Source: an uncultured Lachnospiraceae bacterium
GTDB taxonomy: Bacteria > Bacillota > Clostridia > Lachnospirales > Lachnospiraceae
Assembly (NCBI GenBank): GCA_902761225.1
Contig: CACWJQ010000016.1
Coordinates: 1-48,110 of the forward strand
DNA length: 48,110 nt
Direction of reading: 5' to 3'
Part shown: positions 16,431 to 24,479 of the stretch, piece by piece
How the letters are laid out: every line of letters begins with the position of its first letter
How positions within the stretch are numbered: the first letter of the stretch is position 1
Made by a program: the position numbers and the translations under genes
Notes under the pieces: model-generated
Told to the model about the DNA's origin: nothing
What the model saw: the letters and a program-made list of their open reading frames with translations, nothing else
Database searches by the model: none

Positions 16431-17666
16431 ATGAAATATCGATCATTGAGAAAAAAGTGCATAATGCTGGGACTTGCAGTGGCACTGACACTGACCGCAT
16501 GCGGTCCGGATGCTGACGCATACAAGCCTGCCGGTTATGAAGTGCAGGATATTCCTACCGGTCAGAACGGATCGGTGAGCGATAACAGCACTACCGCGCC
16601 TCCCCAGGGCCTTATGGCGATAGGTGAGAGATACGAGCTTAACGGCAAGATGGAGAGCTATCTTACAGGTGAATGGATAGATACCGAGATAGCAACAAGA
16701 CGTCCGATGGCCGTTATGATCCCCAATAACAGGAACTGCCTTCCCCAGTACGGCGTGTCATATGCCGACGTCATCTACGAGGCTCCCATGGAGAAGTGCA
16801 GCTGTACCAGACTGATGGGAATATTCCAGAACTACGGTGATCTGGAATTCATCGAGCCCATACGAAGCTCCAGACACTATTTCCTGCTTGAAGCCCTGAG
16901 CTATGATGCCATCTACTGTAACTGGGGTCTTGCCGCAGCATATGTAGGACCGCTCATCAACAGTGATCTTGTTGACAATGTAAGCGCATCCGTTGCAGGC
17001 ATCAATGTGGGTGCGGATGAAGCTTTCTCCAGAGACAAGGAGAGACAGGCCCTCGGATATTCCCTTGAGTACACGGGTATCATGACTCTGTCCGGATATA
17101 ATGCGGCAGTGAGCAGACTCGGATACAGTACCGAATATCCCACCAGGAATTACACCTTCCCGCTTCAGTTCGCCACAGATGCATACCTTGCAGAGTATGA
17201 GGATTATCAAGACATAACCACCATCTATCCCGGAGGAAACGGCAACCAGACATCTCCCAACGGATACAGTGAGCTTAATCCATACTTCGTATATAACCCT
17301 GAGGATCATCTGTACTACAGATACCAGAACGGCGGTCCCCATATCGATGAGACAAACGGTGAGCAGCTTGCCGTTACCAATGTCATTATCAAGTATGTAT
17401 CGGGCAATGCGCTTGATGATTCCGGATACATGAACTTCGACACATTCGGATACGGTGAGGGCGTACTTTTCACAAACGGCAAGGCTGTCGAGCTTACATG
17501 GAAAAGAAACCTTCCCTTCAATGAAGACATGGACTACGATGCCGGTGTATATTCACAGACAAGGTTCTATGATGCCCAGACAGGTGATGAAGTGATACTC
17601 AACAAAGGCAAGACATGGGTATGCCTGGTATGGGATCAGTACAAATCATTTACCACATACAATTGA
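16431..17666 (+). CDS. DUF3048 (YerB-like) lipoprotein
   Basis: A 411-residue secreted lipoprotein: basic N-terminus, hydrophobic core and lipobox LTACG with Cys24, then a short linker. The body has the hallmarks of the DUF3048 family: RRPMAVMIPNNRNCLPQYG, ADVIYEAPMEKCSCTRLM and EPIRSSRHYF in the first half, and a C-terminal domain with VIIKYVSG and GEGVLFTNGKAVELTWKR. The biochemical role of the family is not established. It follows tRNA-Leu by 34 bases and has its own terminator, so it may be transcribed with the tRNA. Confidence 0.88.
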   Translation: MKYRSLRKKCIMLGLAVALTLTACGPDADAYKPAGYEVQDIPTGQNGSVSDNSTTAPPQGLMAIGERYELNGKMESYLTGEWIDTEIATRRPMAVMIPNNRNCLPQYGVSYADVIYEAPMEKCSCTRLMGIFQNYGDLEFIEPIRSSRHYFLLEALSYDAIYCNWGLAAAYVGPLINSDLVDNVSASVAGINVGADEAFSRDKERQALGYSLEYTGIMTLSGYNAAVSRLGYSTEYPTRNYTFPLQFATDAYLAEYEDYQDITTIYPGGNGNQTSPNGYSELNPYFVYNPEDHLYYRYQNGGPHIDETNGEQLAVTNVIIKYVSGNALDDSGYMNFDTFGYGEGVLFTNGKAVELTWKRNLPFNEDMDYDAGVYSQTRFYDAQTGDEVILNKGKTWVCLVWDQYKSFTTYN

Positions 17667-17708
17667 TCTGCATAAGGCCAGATTCTGTGTTTTCCATGAC
17701 ATGAGATC

Positions 17709-17740
17709 AAAGAGGATCCGGAAGGGTCCTCTTTTATTTT
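17709..17740 (+). terminator. Rho-independent terminator after the DUF3048 gene
   Basis: AAAGAGGA (17709-17716) pairs with TCCTCTTT (17727-17734), followed by TATTTT, 42 bases after the stop codon. Confidence 0.85.
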
Positions 17741-17766
17741 GACAGGATAATGCTCCCATTATTCCC

Positions 17767-17795
17767 TTGCATACAAGAAACGTGGGGGCTACAAT
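17767..17795 (+). promoter_or_regulatory. Promoter of the O-acetylhomoserine sulfhydrylase gene
   Basis: TTGCAT at 17767-17772 and TACAAT at 17790-17795 have a 17-bp spacer. The leader to the start codon is only about 25 nt, leaving no room for an S-box or T-box riboswitch, unlike many methionine genes in this group of bacteria. Confidence 0.6.
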
Positions 17796-17825
17796 AAGAA
17801 AAGGTTTTACGGTTAAGGAGGAATT

Positions 17826-19091
17826 ATGAGACAGGAAACAAAATGCATCCAGGCGGGATATGAACCGAAGAACGGTGAGTCCCGTATGATCCCCATTATT
17901 CAGAGCACTACATTCAAATATGATACCAGTGAGGATATGGGTAAGCTCTTCGATCTTGAAGCAAGCGGCTACTTCTATACCAGACTGCAGAATCCTACCA
18001 ACGATTATGTTGCAGCCAAGATCGCAGCACTTGAAGGTGGAACCGCGGCAATGCTCACAAGCTCGGGACAGGCAGCTAATATGTTCGCCGTGTTTAATCT
18101 TGCAAACTGCGGAGATCATGTCATCGCATCATCTTCGATCTATGGCGGAACCTTCAACCTTTTCAATGTCACCATGAGAAAGATGGGCATTGACTTTACA
18201 TTCATCTCTCCCGATTGCACCGAAGAGGAACTGAATGCGGCATTTAAGCCTAACACCAAGGCGGTATTCGGAGAGACCATCGCAAATCCTGCTCTTACAG
18301 TTTTTGATTTTGAGAAGTTCTCAAAGGCAGCACATGAGCACGGTGTACCTCTCATTGTAGACAACACCTTCGCAACTCCCATCAACTGCAGACCCTTCGA
18401 GTGGGGAGTCGACATAGTAACTCATTCCACCACCAAGTACATGGACGGACACGACGTGGCTGTAGGCGGATGTATCGTTGATTCCGGCAAGTTCGACTGG
18501 ATGGCTCATGCCGACAAGTTCCCCGGACTCTGCACTCCCGATGAAAGCTATCACGGTATCACTTATGCCGAGAGATTCGGAAAAGAGGGTGCCTTCATCA
18601 CAAAGTGTACAGCACAGCTCATGAGAGACCTGGGTTCCATCCAGTCACCTCAGAACGCATTCTATCTGAACCTCGGACTTGAGTCACTTGCTGTAAGAAT
18701 GCCCAGACATTGCGAGAATGCACTTAAGGTAGCACAGTTCCTCAAGGATAACGATAAGGTTGCATGGGTAACCTATCCGGGACTTGAGGGTGATAAGTAC
18801 TATGAGCTTGCAAAGAAGTACATGCCTAACGGTACCTGCGGAGTCATCTCCTTTGGCGTCAAAGGCGGAAGAGCAGCAGCTGAGAGCTTCATGAAGAAGC
18901 TTAAGGTCGCAATGATCGCCACACATGTTGCGGATGCTCATACATGCGTACTTCATCCCGCATCTTCAACACACAGACAGCTGACGGATGAGGAGCTGAT
19001 AGCAGCAGGCGTAGGTCCCGATCTTATCAGACTCAGCGTGGGTCTTGAGAATGTGGATGACATCATCTCAGATCTTGAGCAGGCACTGTGA
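17826..19091 (+). CDS. metY: O-acetylhomoserine sulfhydrylase (Cys/Met metabolism PLP enzyme)
   Basis: PLP enzyme of the gamma-family that makes homocysteine from O-acetylhomoserine and sulfide. The 421-residue chain has YTRLQNPTNDYVAAKIAALEGG, SSGQAANMFA, DNTFATPINCRPFEWG and HSTTKYMDGH (about 200-209), in which the lysine binds PLP. The long segment with PGLCTPDESYHGITYAE after the lysine is typical of the sulfhydrylase branch, not of cystathionine synthases; methionine gamma-lyase is a less likely alternative. AAGGAGG stands before the ATG. It has its own promoter and no methionine-gene neighbours. Confidence 0.88.
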   Translation: MRQETKCIQAGYEPKNGESRMIPIIQSTTFKYDTSEDMGKLFDLEASGYFYTRLQNPTNDYVAAKIAALEGGTAAMLTSSGQAANMFAVFNLANCGDHVIASSSIYGGTFNLFNVTMRKMGIDFTFISPDCTEEELNAAFKPNTKAVFGETIANPALTVFDFEKFSKAAHEHGVPLIVDNTFATPINCRPFEWGVDIVTHSTTKYMDGHDVAVGGCIVDSGKFDWMAHADKFPGLCTPDESYHGITYAERFGKEGAFITKCTAQLMRDLGSIQSPQNAFYLNLGLESLAVRMPRHCENALKVAQFLKDNDKVAWVTYPGLEGDKYYELAKKYMPNGTCGVISFGVKGGRAAAESFMKKLKVAMIATHVADAHTCVLHPASSTHRQLTDEELIAAGVGPDLIRLSVGLENVDDIISDLEQAL

Positions 19092-19165
19092 TCTGAAAAG
19101 GATCGTTTTTCTTCCGGGTACATCGGTCCTGACATGCGGCGGACCACATTAAAATGGGGTATTTT

Positions 19166-20353
19166 ATGGATAAATCACATGAGATCAAAGAGAAGGTGCT
19201 TGAAGTATTTGCAGAAAAATACGGATCAAGCGAGGGCGCAAGGGTTTTCTTTGCACCCGGAAGAGTCAATCTGATCGGTGAGCATACGGATTATAACGGG
19301 GGACATGTTTTTCCGTGTGCGCTTACGATCGGAACATACGGTGCCGTGAGAAAGCGCGATGACAGGAAGCTCAGGTTCTATTCCATGAATTTCGAGGAAG
19401 AGGGTGTCATCGAGTCTTCTCTTGACGATCTGAAGCCGCTTAAGGATGAGGGATGGACAGCATATCCCAAGGGCGTGATATGGGCTTTCGGACAAAAAGG
19501 GCATCCCATAGACAGCGGATTCGATCTGGTGCTCTTCGGTAACATACCCAATGGATCAGGACTCAGTTCATCCGCATCCGTTGAGGTTCTCACCGGATAT
19601 TTTATGAGATCTCTGTACAGGCTTGAGGGCGTCACCAATATCGATATCGCTCTCATCGGACAGTATTCCGAGAACAATTACAACGGTGTAAACTGCGGTA
19701 TCATGGATCAGTTCGCCATAGCGATGGGCAAGAAGGACCAGGCTATCTTCCTGGATACTTCAACTCTCCAGTATACCTATGCTCCCGTAAAGCTTGATAA
19801 AGCAAAGCTTGTTATCGCATGCTCCAACAAAAAGCGCGGACTCGGAGATTCCAAGTACAATGAAAGACGTGCGGAGTGTGAGAAGGCTCTTTCCGAGATA
19901 CAGACACTTGTTGATGTGAAGAGCCTCGGAGAGCTTGACGAGCCCACCTTCGGAAAGGTCGAGTCCCTTATCAGGGATGATGACCGCGCAAGGAGAGCGC
20001 GTCATGCCGTATATGAAAACAGAAGGACCATCTCAGCTGCCAAGGCATTAAAGGCAGGCAATATCACTCTTTTCGGACAGCTGATGAATGCTTCCCATGA
20101 ATCCCTCAGGGATGATTATGAAGTTACCGGTAAGGAACTCGATACACTGGTTGATGCGGCAAGAAAGATACCCGGTGTCATAGGTTCGAGGATGACCGGT
20201 GCGGGCTTTGGAGGATGTACGGTCAGCATAGTCAAGGACGAGAGCATCGATGAGTTCATAGAAAAGGTCGGTAAGGAATATCTGGAGAAGATAGGATACG
20301 CGGCTGATTTCTATGTTGTTGAGATCGGAGACGGGCCTCAGGAAATCGTATAA
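19166..20353 (+). CDS. galK: Galactokinase
   Basis: Phosphorylates galactose to galactose-1-phosphate (Leloir pathway). The 395-residue GHMP kinase has all three signatures: GRVNLIGEHTDYNGG near residue 30-44, the ATP-loop IPNGSGLSSSASVE, and GSRMTGAGFGGCTVS near the C-terminus. I chose ATG 19166, preceded by GGGG at 7-base spacing; an in-frame ATG at 19154 has no clear ribosome site. No other gal genes are adjacent, so regulation by a galactose operon repressor cannot be seen here. A clear terminator follows. Confidence 0.95.
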   Translation: MDKSHEIKEKVLEVFAEKYGSSEGARVFFAPGRVNLIGEHTDYNGGHVFPCALTIGTYGAVRKRDDRKLRFYSMNFEEEGVIESSLDDLKPLKDEGWTAYPKGVIWAFGQKGHPIDSGFDLVLFGNIPNGSGLSSSASVEVLTGYFMRSLYRLEGVTNIDIALIGQYSENNYNGVNCGIMDQFAIAMGKKDQAIFLDTSTLQYTYAPVKLDKAKLVIACSNKKRGLGDSKYNERRAECEKALSEIQTLVDVKSLGELDEPTFGKVESLIRDDDRARRARHAVYENRRTISAAKALKAGNITLFGQLMNASHESLRDDYEVTGKELDTLVDAARKIPGVIGSRMTGAGFGGCTVSIVKDESIDEFIEKVGKEYLEKIGYAADFYVVEIGDGPQEIV

Positions 20354-20360
20354 TATCAAG

Positions 20361-20389
20361 AATGCACCCCTTCCGGGGTGCATTTTTTG
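20361..20389 (+). terminator. Rho-independent terminator after galK
   Basis: AATGCACCCC (20361-20370) pairs perfectly with GGGGTGCATT (20375-20384) around a TTCC loop, followed by TTTTT. The galK gene and the minus-strand gene converge here. Confidence 0.93.
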
Positions 20390-20413
20390 TATGGTGCGCA
20401 AAAGTAGCGTATC

Positions 20414-21016
20414 TTACGCCTGATCAAGGGATCTGAGTATTGAGGCTTTGCTGGCGGAGTTAAGGCTTTCCGCACTTTTTCTGAGCTCATCTATCTTCTC
20501 CGGCATTCCGTTATCCCTGTAGTACGCTGCAAGCTTCCGGTACACCGAGGATATATCGGCATGTATCCGTATCTGTTCTTCGAGGATCGGGATGGAATCT
20601 TCCACATATCCGTTGTCCCACAGACGGTCGGCCCATTTCTGGAGATTCTGGACAAGCAGGGTAAATCTTTCGTCATATTCCATGAGCGTGGGAAGGTTGG
20701 CCGCTCCGTAACGGAACTTAAGATCCGTGTTGGTCTGACCTGTCAGATTGACGATCTTCTGGGCTGACAGCTCCTCCACCATTCTCCGGCAGTCCCTTAC
20801 GATCTCGTCATCCTCCATTACGGAAAGGGGAAACCGGCTCATGTCGGGGACCACGAATATAAGATCGTCCAGAGGTTTTCTGCGGACTTCGTTGGCAGCA
20901 CGCTCTATGTCCCAAAAGGAATGCCTGGAGTTTTCATCCAGACGTCTGTTCCTCCTGATGGCGTGTCTGATGACGAGCGTGAGTATTATGAAACTTGCAA
21001 ATATTGGGTATTTCAT
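20414..21016 (-). CDS. Uncharacterised membrane-anchored protein
   Basis: The only convincing minus-strand gene. The 200-residue product has an N-terminal hydrophobic segment (about 1-18) followed by RHAIRRNRRLDENSR, so it is probably anchored with the bulk in the cytoplasm. The remainder is soluble and mostly helical. The last third (NGYVEDSIPILEEQIRIHAD, then YRKLAAYYRDNG) looks like TPR-type helix pairs. I do not recognise a named family. The start at 21016 has GGGAAG upstream. Its promoter region is shared with the divergent 21061 operon. A small GCGTA/TACGC hairpin plus T-run just after its stop could end its transcript. Confidence 0.7.
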   Translation of the reverse strand: MKYPIFASFIILTLVIRHAIRRNRRLDENSRHSFWDIERAANEVRRKPLDDLIFVVPDMSRFPLSVMEDDEIVRDCRRMVEELSAQKIVNLTGQTNTDLKFRYGAANLPTLMEYDERFTLLVQNLQKWADRLWDNGYVEDSIPILEEQIRIHADISSVYRKLAAYYRDNGMPEKIDELRKSAESLNSASKASILRSLDQA

Positions 21017-21024
21017 ACTATAAT
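20995..21024 (+). promoter_or_regulatory. Promoter of the 21061-24232 operon
   Basis: TTGCAA at 20995-21000 and a perfect TATAAT at 21019-21024 are separated by 18 bp. It overlaps the first codons of the divergent minus-strand gene, so the two transcription units may interfere. The expected transcript starts near 21031. Confidence 0.65.
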
Positions 21025-21060
21025 ACTTCCCGATATCTCACAAATGAGGAATATTCGGAT

Positions 21061-21168
21061 ATGATGAATTTTCATAGTCGTAAAACAAAAAAGACTCTCG
21101 CCGCGGTAATAGTGATATTACTTGCTATTGCAATGATAGTACCGATTATAGCATCTGCATTTGGCTGA
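21061..21168 (+). CDS. Small single-pass membrane peptide (35 aa)
   Basis: An ATG at 21061 (or 21064) opens a 35-codon frame ending in TGA at 21166. The product has a basic N-terminus (HSRKTKKT) and one strongly hydrophobic helix of about 22 residues (AAVIVILLAIAMIVPIIASA). GAGGA lies about ten bases before the start, and a good promoter lies 37 bases upstream. It is the first frame of the operon with the AIR-synthase-like gene. Similar short hydrophobic peptides are common in Firmicutes; function unknown. A non-coding leader is the alternative. Confidence 0.6.
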   Translation: MMNFHSRKTKKTLAAVIVILLAIAMIVPIIASAFG

Positions 21169-21222
21169 TTCAATCGGCACACTTTACAGCGGACGTTTAT
21201 CATTGGGGCGGAGGCCTGCAGG

Positions 21223-21702
21223 ATGAATAATGATAAAGGCGCAGCTGCAGACTGCGCCTCTTTTGCTATCATGGTCAGAGGTTATGCCGGATCCTACGGA
21301 GCTGCGGCGAAGTGTCTGGAGCTGCCGGGAGCACCTGAGGGTATCAGGGATGATCTGTGGAAGAGACTGAGGGCATGGTCTGAAAAGAAGATGGATGAGT
21401 ATGCCTCATCGGAGCCGGTTCCCTGCATTCACAGAATGCTCTGGGATATCGGAAGCGGAGGCTGCGGATTCAGGGTCCGGGTCAGGGATATTCCCCTGGA
21501 GCAGGAAGCGGTGGAGATATGCGAAGCCCTGGGGCTTAACATATACGAGACCCTGTCGGCGGATCTTAAGATAAGTCTTGAAAAATATCCCTATCCGGAG
21601 GATGCTGTGCTCATAGGCTATGCATCGGAGGGAAAGGATAAATTGCTGATCAACGGGGATGATGTATCATTTTTGAACAGACCTGCTGAACAGTGTATGT
21701 AA
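21223..21702 (+). CDS. Shortened AIR-synthase/HypE-like protein
   Basis: A 159-residue protein with GGAGG eight bases before its ATG. Its C-terminal half (IGSGGCGFRVRVRDIPLEQE, then AVEICEALGLNIYETLS, and a final LINGDDVSFLNRP) resembles the C-terminal domain of the PurM/HypE-like AIR-synthase-related proteins that are typically about 330 residues long. The N-terminal ATP-binding domain of that family is missing and replaced by about 75 residues with no recognisable motif. Catalysis therefore seems unlikely. It lies before an Lrp regulator and an aminotransferase, so a sensing or partner role is possible, as is decay. Family assignment is by eye and moderate. Confidence 0.6.
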   Translation: MNNDKGAAADCASFAIMVRGYAGSYGAAAKCLELPGAPEGIRDDLWKRLRAWSEKKMDEYASSEPVPCIHRMLWDIGSGGCGFRVRVRDIPLEQEAVEICEALGLNIYETLSADLKISLEKYPYPEDAVLIGYASEGKDKLLINGDDVSFLNRPAEQCM

Positions 21703-21720
21703 AACCGGAGGTAATAAGAT

Positions 21721-22209
21721 ATGGAATTCAGAGAAGAACTGCTTCGCATCATTGAAAAGAACAGCCGCATGAACACCAAGGAACTGGCGGTGATCCTTGG
21801 AGTGGCGGAAGATGTAGTGGCGGAAGAGCTTAAGACTCTTGAAGATGAAGGTACTATCTGCGGTTACCATACAATGGTCAATTGGGAGAATGTATCTACA
21901 GAAACCGTTACCGCTCTTATCGAGGTCAAGGTCACTCCCCAGAGAGGACAGGGATTCGATAATATAGCGGAACGCATATACAATTATCCTGAGGTTGAGA
22001 GCGTATACCTTATGGCGGGCGGATACGATCTGATGGTCATACTTGAGGGAAAGACGATCAGGGAGGTATCCGGATTTGTATCGGAGAAGCTTTCCGGACT
22101 TGAGACAGTAACCGGAACGGCGACACATTTCATCCTCAAGAAATATAAGGATCACGGTACAGTACTTGGTAAAAAGAAAGAAGATACGAGGGAGATAGTA
22201 ACGCCATGA
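21721..22209 (+). CDS. Lrp/AsnC-family transcriptional regulator
   Basis: A 162-residue regulator: N-terminal winged HTH (about 1-50, NTKELAVILGVAEDVVAEEL) and C-terminal RAM domain that binds amino acids and forms dimers or octamers (VEVKVTPQRGQGF, then YPEVESVYLMAGGYDLMVI). The start has GGAGG with good spacing. Its stop overlaps the aminotransferase start (ATGA), so it probably controls, or responds to products of, that enzyme. A short degenerate Lys-rich tail follows the RAM domain. The ligand is unknown. Confidence 0.93.
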   Translation: MEFREELLRIIEKNSRMNTKELAVILGVAEDVVAEELKTLEDEGTICGYHTMVNWENVSTETVTALIEVKVTPQRGQGFDNIAERIYNYPEVESVYLMAGGYDLMVILEGKTIREVSGFVSEKLSGLETVTGTATHFILKKYKDHGTVLGKKKEDTREIVTP

Positions 22210-23384
22210 GAGAACCGCTAGCAAAAAAGGTAGTAGATATAAAGCCGTCGGGCATAAGAAAATTTTTCGATATAGTAAGTGAGATGAAGGATGCCATATC
22301 TCTTGGTGTGGGAGAACCCGATTTCGATACTCCCTGGCACATAAGAGATGAGGGTATATACGCCCTTGAAAAGGGAAGAACATTCTATACATCAAACGCA
22401 GGACTTAAGGAACTCAGGGTAGAGATCGCGAATTACATGAAGCGCTCACAGGACCTTGAGTACCATCCTCTTGACCAGATACTCGTAACGGTAGGCGGAT
22501 CGGAGGGTATCGATATGGCTCTCAGGGCCATGTGCGATCCCGGAGATGAAGTTCTCATTCCCCAGCCCAGTTATGTATCCTATGAGCCCTGTGCCATTTT
22601 AGCCGGAGCCGTTCCCGTGATAATAGACTTAAAGCCCGAGAATGAATTCCGTCTCACCGCACAGGAAATAGAGGATGCGGTGACCGATAAGACCAAGGTG
22701 ATCGTTCTTCCGTTCCCCAACAATCCCACTGGCGCCATAATGGAAAAGAGCGACCTCGAGGCTGTTGCGGAGGTTATCGCAAAGCACGATCTATATGTTA
22801 TTTCCGATGAGATATACGGAGAGCTGACCTATAAGGGAAAGCACATTTCCATCGCAACCATGCCGGGAATGCAGGAAAGGACAATACTCATCAACGGCTT
22901 TTCCAAGGCATATGCAATGACGGGATGGAGACTGGGATATGCATGCGGTCCCGCTAATATCATCGCCCAGATGACCAAGATACATCAGTTCGCCATCATG
23001 TGTGCTCCCACTACAAGCCAGTATGCTGCTATAGAAGCCATTAAAAACGGCGATGCGGATATTGCGAGAATGCGCGAGAGCTACAACATGAGAAGAAGAT
23101 TCCTTCTGAACTCCTTCAGAGAGATGGGGATCGAATGCTTTGAGCCCTACGGTGCATTCTATGTATTCCCCTGCATCAAGGAATTCGGCATGACCAGTGA
23201 TGAGTTCGCCACCAGATTCCTCAAGGAAGAGAAGGTAGCAGCAGTTCCCGGTACAGCCTTCGGAAACAGCGGTGAAGGATATCTGAGAATATCCTATGCA
23301 TATTCACTGGAAAGACTTGAGGAAGCAATGAAGAGATTCGCACACTTTGTCGAAACTCTCCACAGTGAAAAGAAAGAAGATTGA
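22206..23384 (+). CDS. Class I/II pyridoxal-phosphate aminotransferase
   Basis: A 392-residue fold-type I aminotransferase. Visible features are GVGEPDFDTPWHI near the N-terminus, GGSEGIDMALRAM, PFPNNPTGA, SDEIYGELTY, the PLP-lysine segment NGFSKAYAMTGWRLGY (about 229-244), and the C-terminal RISYAYSLERLEEAM with the substrate-carboxylate arginine. The overall pattern matches aromatic or aspartate aminotransferases of Firmicutes; the preferred amino acid cannot be fixed from sequence. It is coupled to the Lrp regulator upstream and overlaps rsmA by one base downstream. Confidence 0.92.
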   Translation: MREPLAKKVVDIKPSGIRKFFDIVSEMKDAISLGVGEPDFDTPWHIRDEGIYALEKGRTFYTSNAGLKELRVEIANYMKRSQDLEYHPLDQILVTVGGSEGIDMALRAMCDPGDEVLIPQPSYVSYEPCAILAGAVPVIIDLKPENEFRLTAQEIEDAVTDKTKVIVLPFPNNPTGAIMEKSDLEAVAEVIAKHDLYVISDEIYGELTYKGKHISIATMPGMQERTILINGFSKAYAMTGWRLGYACGPANIIAQMTKIHQFAIMCAPTTSQYAAIEAIKNGDADIARMRESYNMRRRFLLNSFREMGIECFEPYGAFYVFPCIKEFGMTSDEFATRFLKEEKVAAVPGTAFGNSGEGYLRISYAYSLERLEEAMKRFAHFVETLHSEKKED

Positions 23385-24232
23385 TGTCTGCAAATTCCAA
23401 GAGCGCCACGATGAACATCGTGCGCCGGCACAATATAAAAGCGCAGAAGAAGTTCGGGCAGAACTTCCTGACGGATGATAATGTTCTTGACGAGATAGTT
23501 GAGGCAGCAGGCGTGGGCAGCAGTGACCATGTTATCGAGATAGGCCCGGGACTCGGTACTCTCACAAAGAGACTGGCTGAAAAAGCAGGCCATGTAACGG
23601 CTATCGAGATAGACAGACAGATGATCCCTGTCCTGGATGAAGTTCTCTCGGAATATGAGAACACCAGGGTGATATGTGCGGATGTACTTAAGACCGATAT
23701 GCAGGAGATCGCAGGGATGTACCCTGATGAGAATGTCAAGGTCGTGGCAAACCTCCCGTACTACATCACAACTCCCATCGTGACGGGGCTCCTTGAAAGC
23801 GGAGTACGCTATAAGAGCATTACCGTGATGGTTCAGACAGAGGTTGCCGAAAGGATGCAGACAGGCCCCGGTTCAAAGGAATACGGTGCACTGTCCCTTG
23901 CGGTCCAGTACTATTCAAAGCCCCGGATCATAGTGGATGTTCCTCCGGAGTCGTTCTATCCCATGCCCGGTGTGGACAGCAGCGTGATCAGGCTCGATCT
24001 CTATGAAGAGCCCCCTGTCAGGGTAAAGGATCCGGACAGGATGTTCCGCATAATAAAGGCTTCCTTCATGCAGAGACGCAAAACCCTGTCCAATGCGCTC
24101 CAGAATAACCCGGATACTCACATTCCCAGGGAAAAGACGGAGGAGATCCTGGGATCCCTCGGACTGGACCTGAAGATCAGGGGCGAGGCTCTTACGCTGG
24201 AGCAGTTCGCGGCTTTCTCGGATCTTGTTTAA
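23384..24232 (+). CDS. rsmA: 16S rRNA dimethyladenosine transferase
   Basis: Dimethylates two adjacent adenines near the 3' end of 16S rRNA during 30S maturation. The 282-residue enzyme has the N-terminal KKFGQNFLTD, SAM motif IEIGPGLGTLTKRL, acidic DVLKTD, the catalytic motif NLPYYIT (about 122-128) and the C-terminal domain FMQRRKTLSNAL. ATG 23384 shares one base with the previous TGA; TTG at 23381 is a possible alternative. It ends the operon and is followed by a terminator. Confidence 0.96.
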   Translation: MSANSKSATMNIVRRHNIKAQKKFGQNFLTDDNVLDEIVEAAGVGSSDHVIEIGPGLGTLTKRLAEKAGHVTAIEIDRQMIPVLDEVLSEYENTRVICADVLKTDMQEIAGMYPDENVKVVANLPYYITTPIVTGLLESGVRYKSITVMVQTEVAERMQTGPGSKEYGALSLAVQYYSKPRIIVDVPPESFYPMPGVDSSVIRLDLYEEPPVRVKDPDRMFRIIKASFMQRRKTLSNALQNNPDTHIPREKTEEILGSLGLDLKIRGEALTLEQFAAFSDLV

Positions 24233-24282
24233 ATGAAACCGCGAAATTCAGACATTTTTACGCAAAAGATGATCATGAAAGG

Positions 24283-24317
24283 CTGTCACTCCAATATATT
24301 GGGGTGACAGTTTTTTT
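24283..24317 (+). terminator. Rho-independent terminator after rsmA
   Basis: CTGTCACTCC (24283-24292) pairs with GGGGTGACAG (24301-24310), with one G-T pair, followed by seven T. The T-run leads straight into the first DnaA box. Confidence 0.92.
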
Positions 24318-24479
24318 ATCCACAAGGCATCGGACAATATTTGGGGATTATCCACAAAATAAGCACAAAATGTGGATAGTATTATAGACAAGACAACACT
24401 AGTTATGGTACAATTTCGAAGATTGGATTAATAGATATTGTGGTCATTTTCTGTTTATCAGGGGTGGAACTGTGGATAG
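24316..24479 (+). promoter_or_regulatory. Cluster of DnaA-box-like sites
   Basis: The consensus DnaA box TTATCCACA occurs exactly at 24316-24324 and 24348-24356, as direct repeats 32 bp apart. TGTGGATAG, the reverse complement of CTATCCACA (one mismatch), occurs at 24371-24379 and again at 24471-24479, the latter covering the GTG start codon. Four such sites in 164 bases are well above chance for a 9-mer. They surround the promoter of the downstream gene, so DnaA may regulate it, or the cluster may titrate DnaA. There is no dnaA, dnaN or clear AT-rich unwinding element here, so an origin is not claimed. Confidence 0.65.
24385..24414 (+). promoter_or_regulatory. Promoter of the 24472-29186 operon
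   Basis: TAGACA (24385-24390) and TACAAT (24409-24414) are 18 bp apart. The -35 box begins six bases after the third DnaA-box-like site, so bound DnaA would touch RNA polymerase. Confidence 0.5.

Noticed and set aside
17741-17825. S-box or T-box leader before metY
   Set aside because: The leader is too short and shows no characteristic motifs.
24316-24479. Replication origin
   Set aside because: No dnaA, dnaN, gyrB or rpmH next to it and no clear unwinding element; only box-like sites can be supported.
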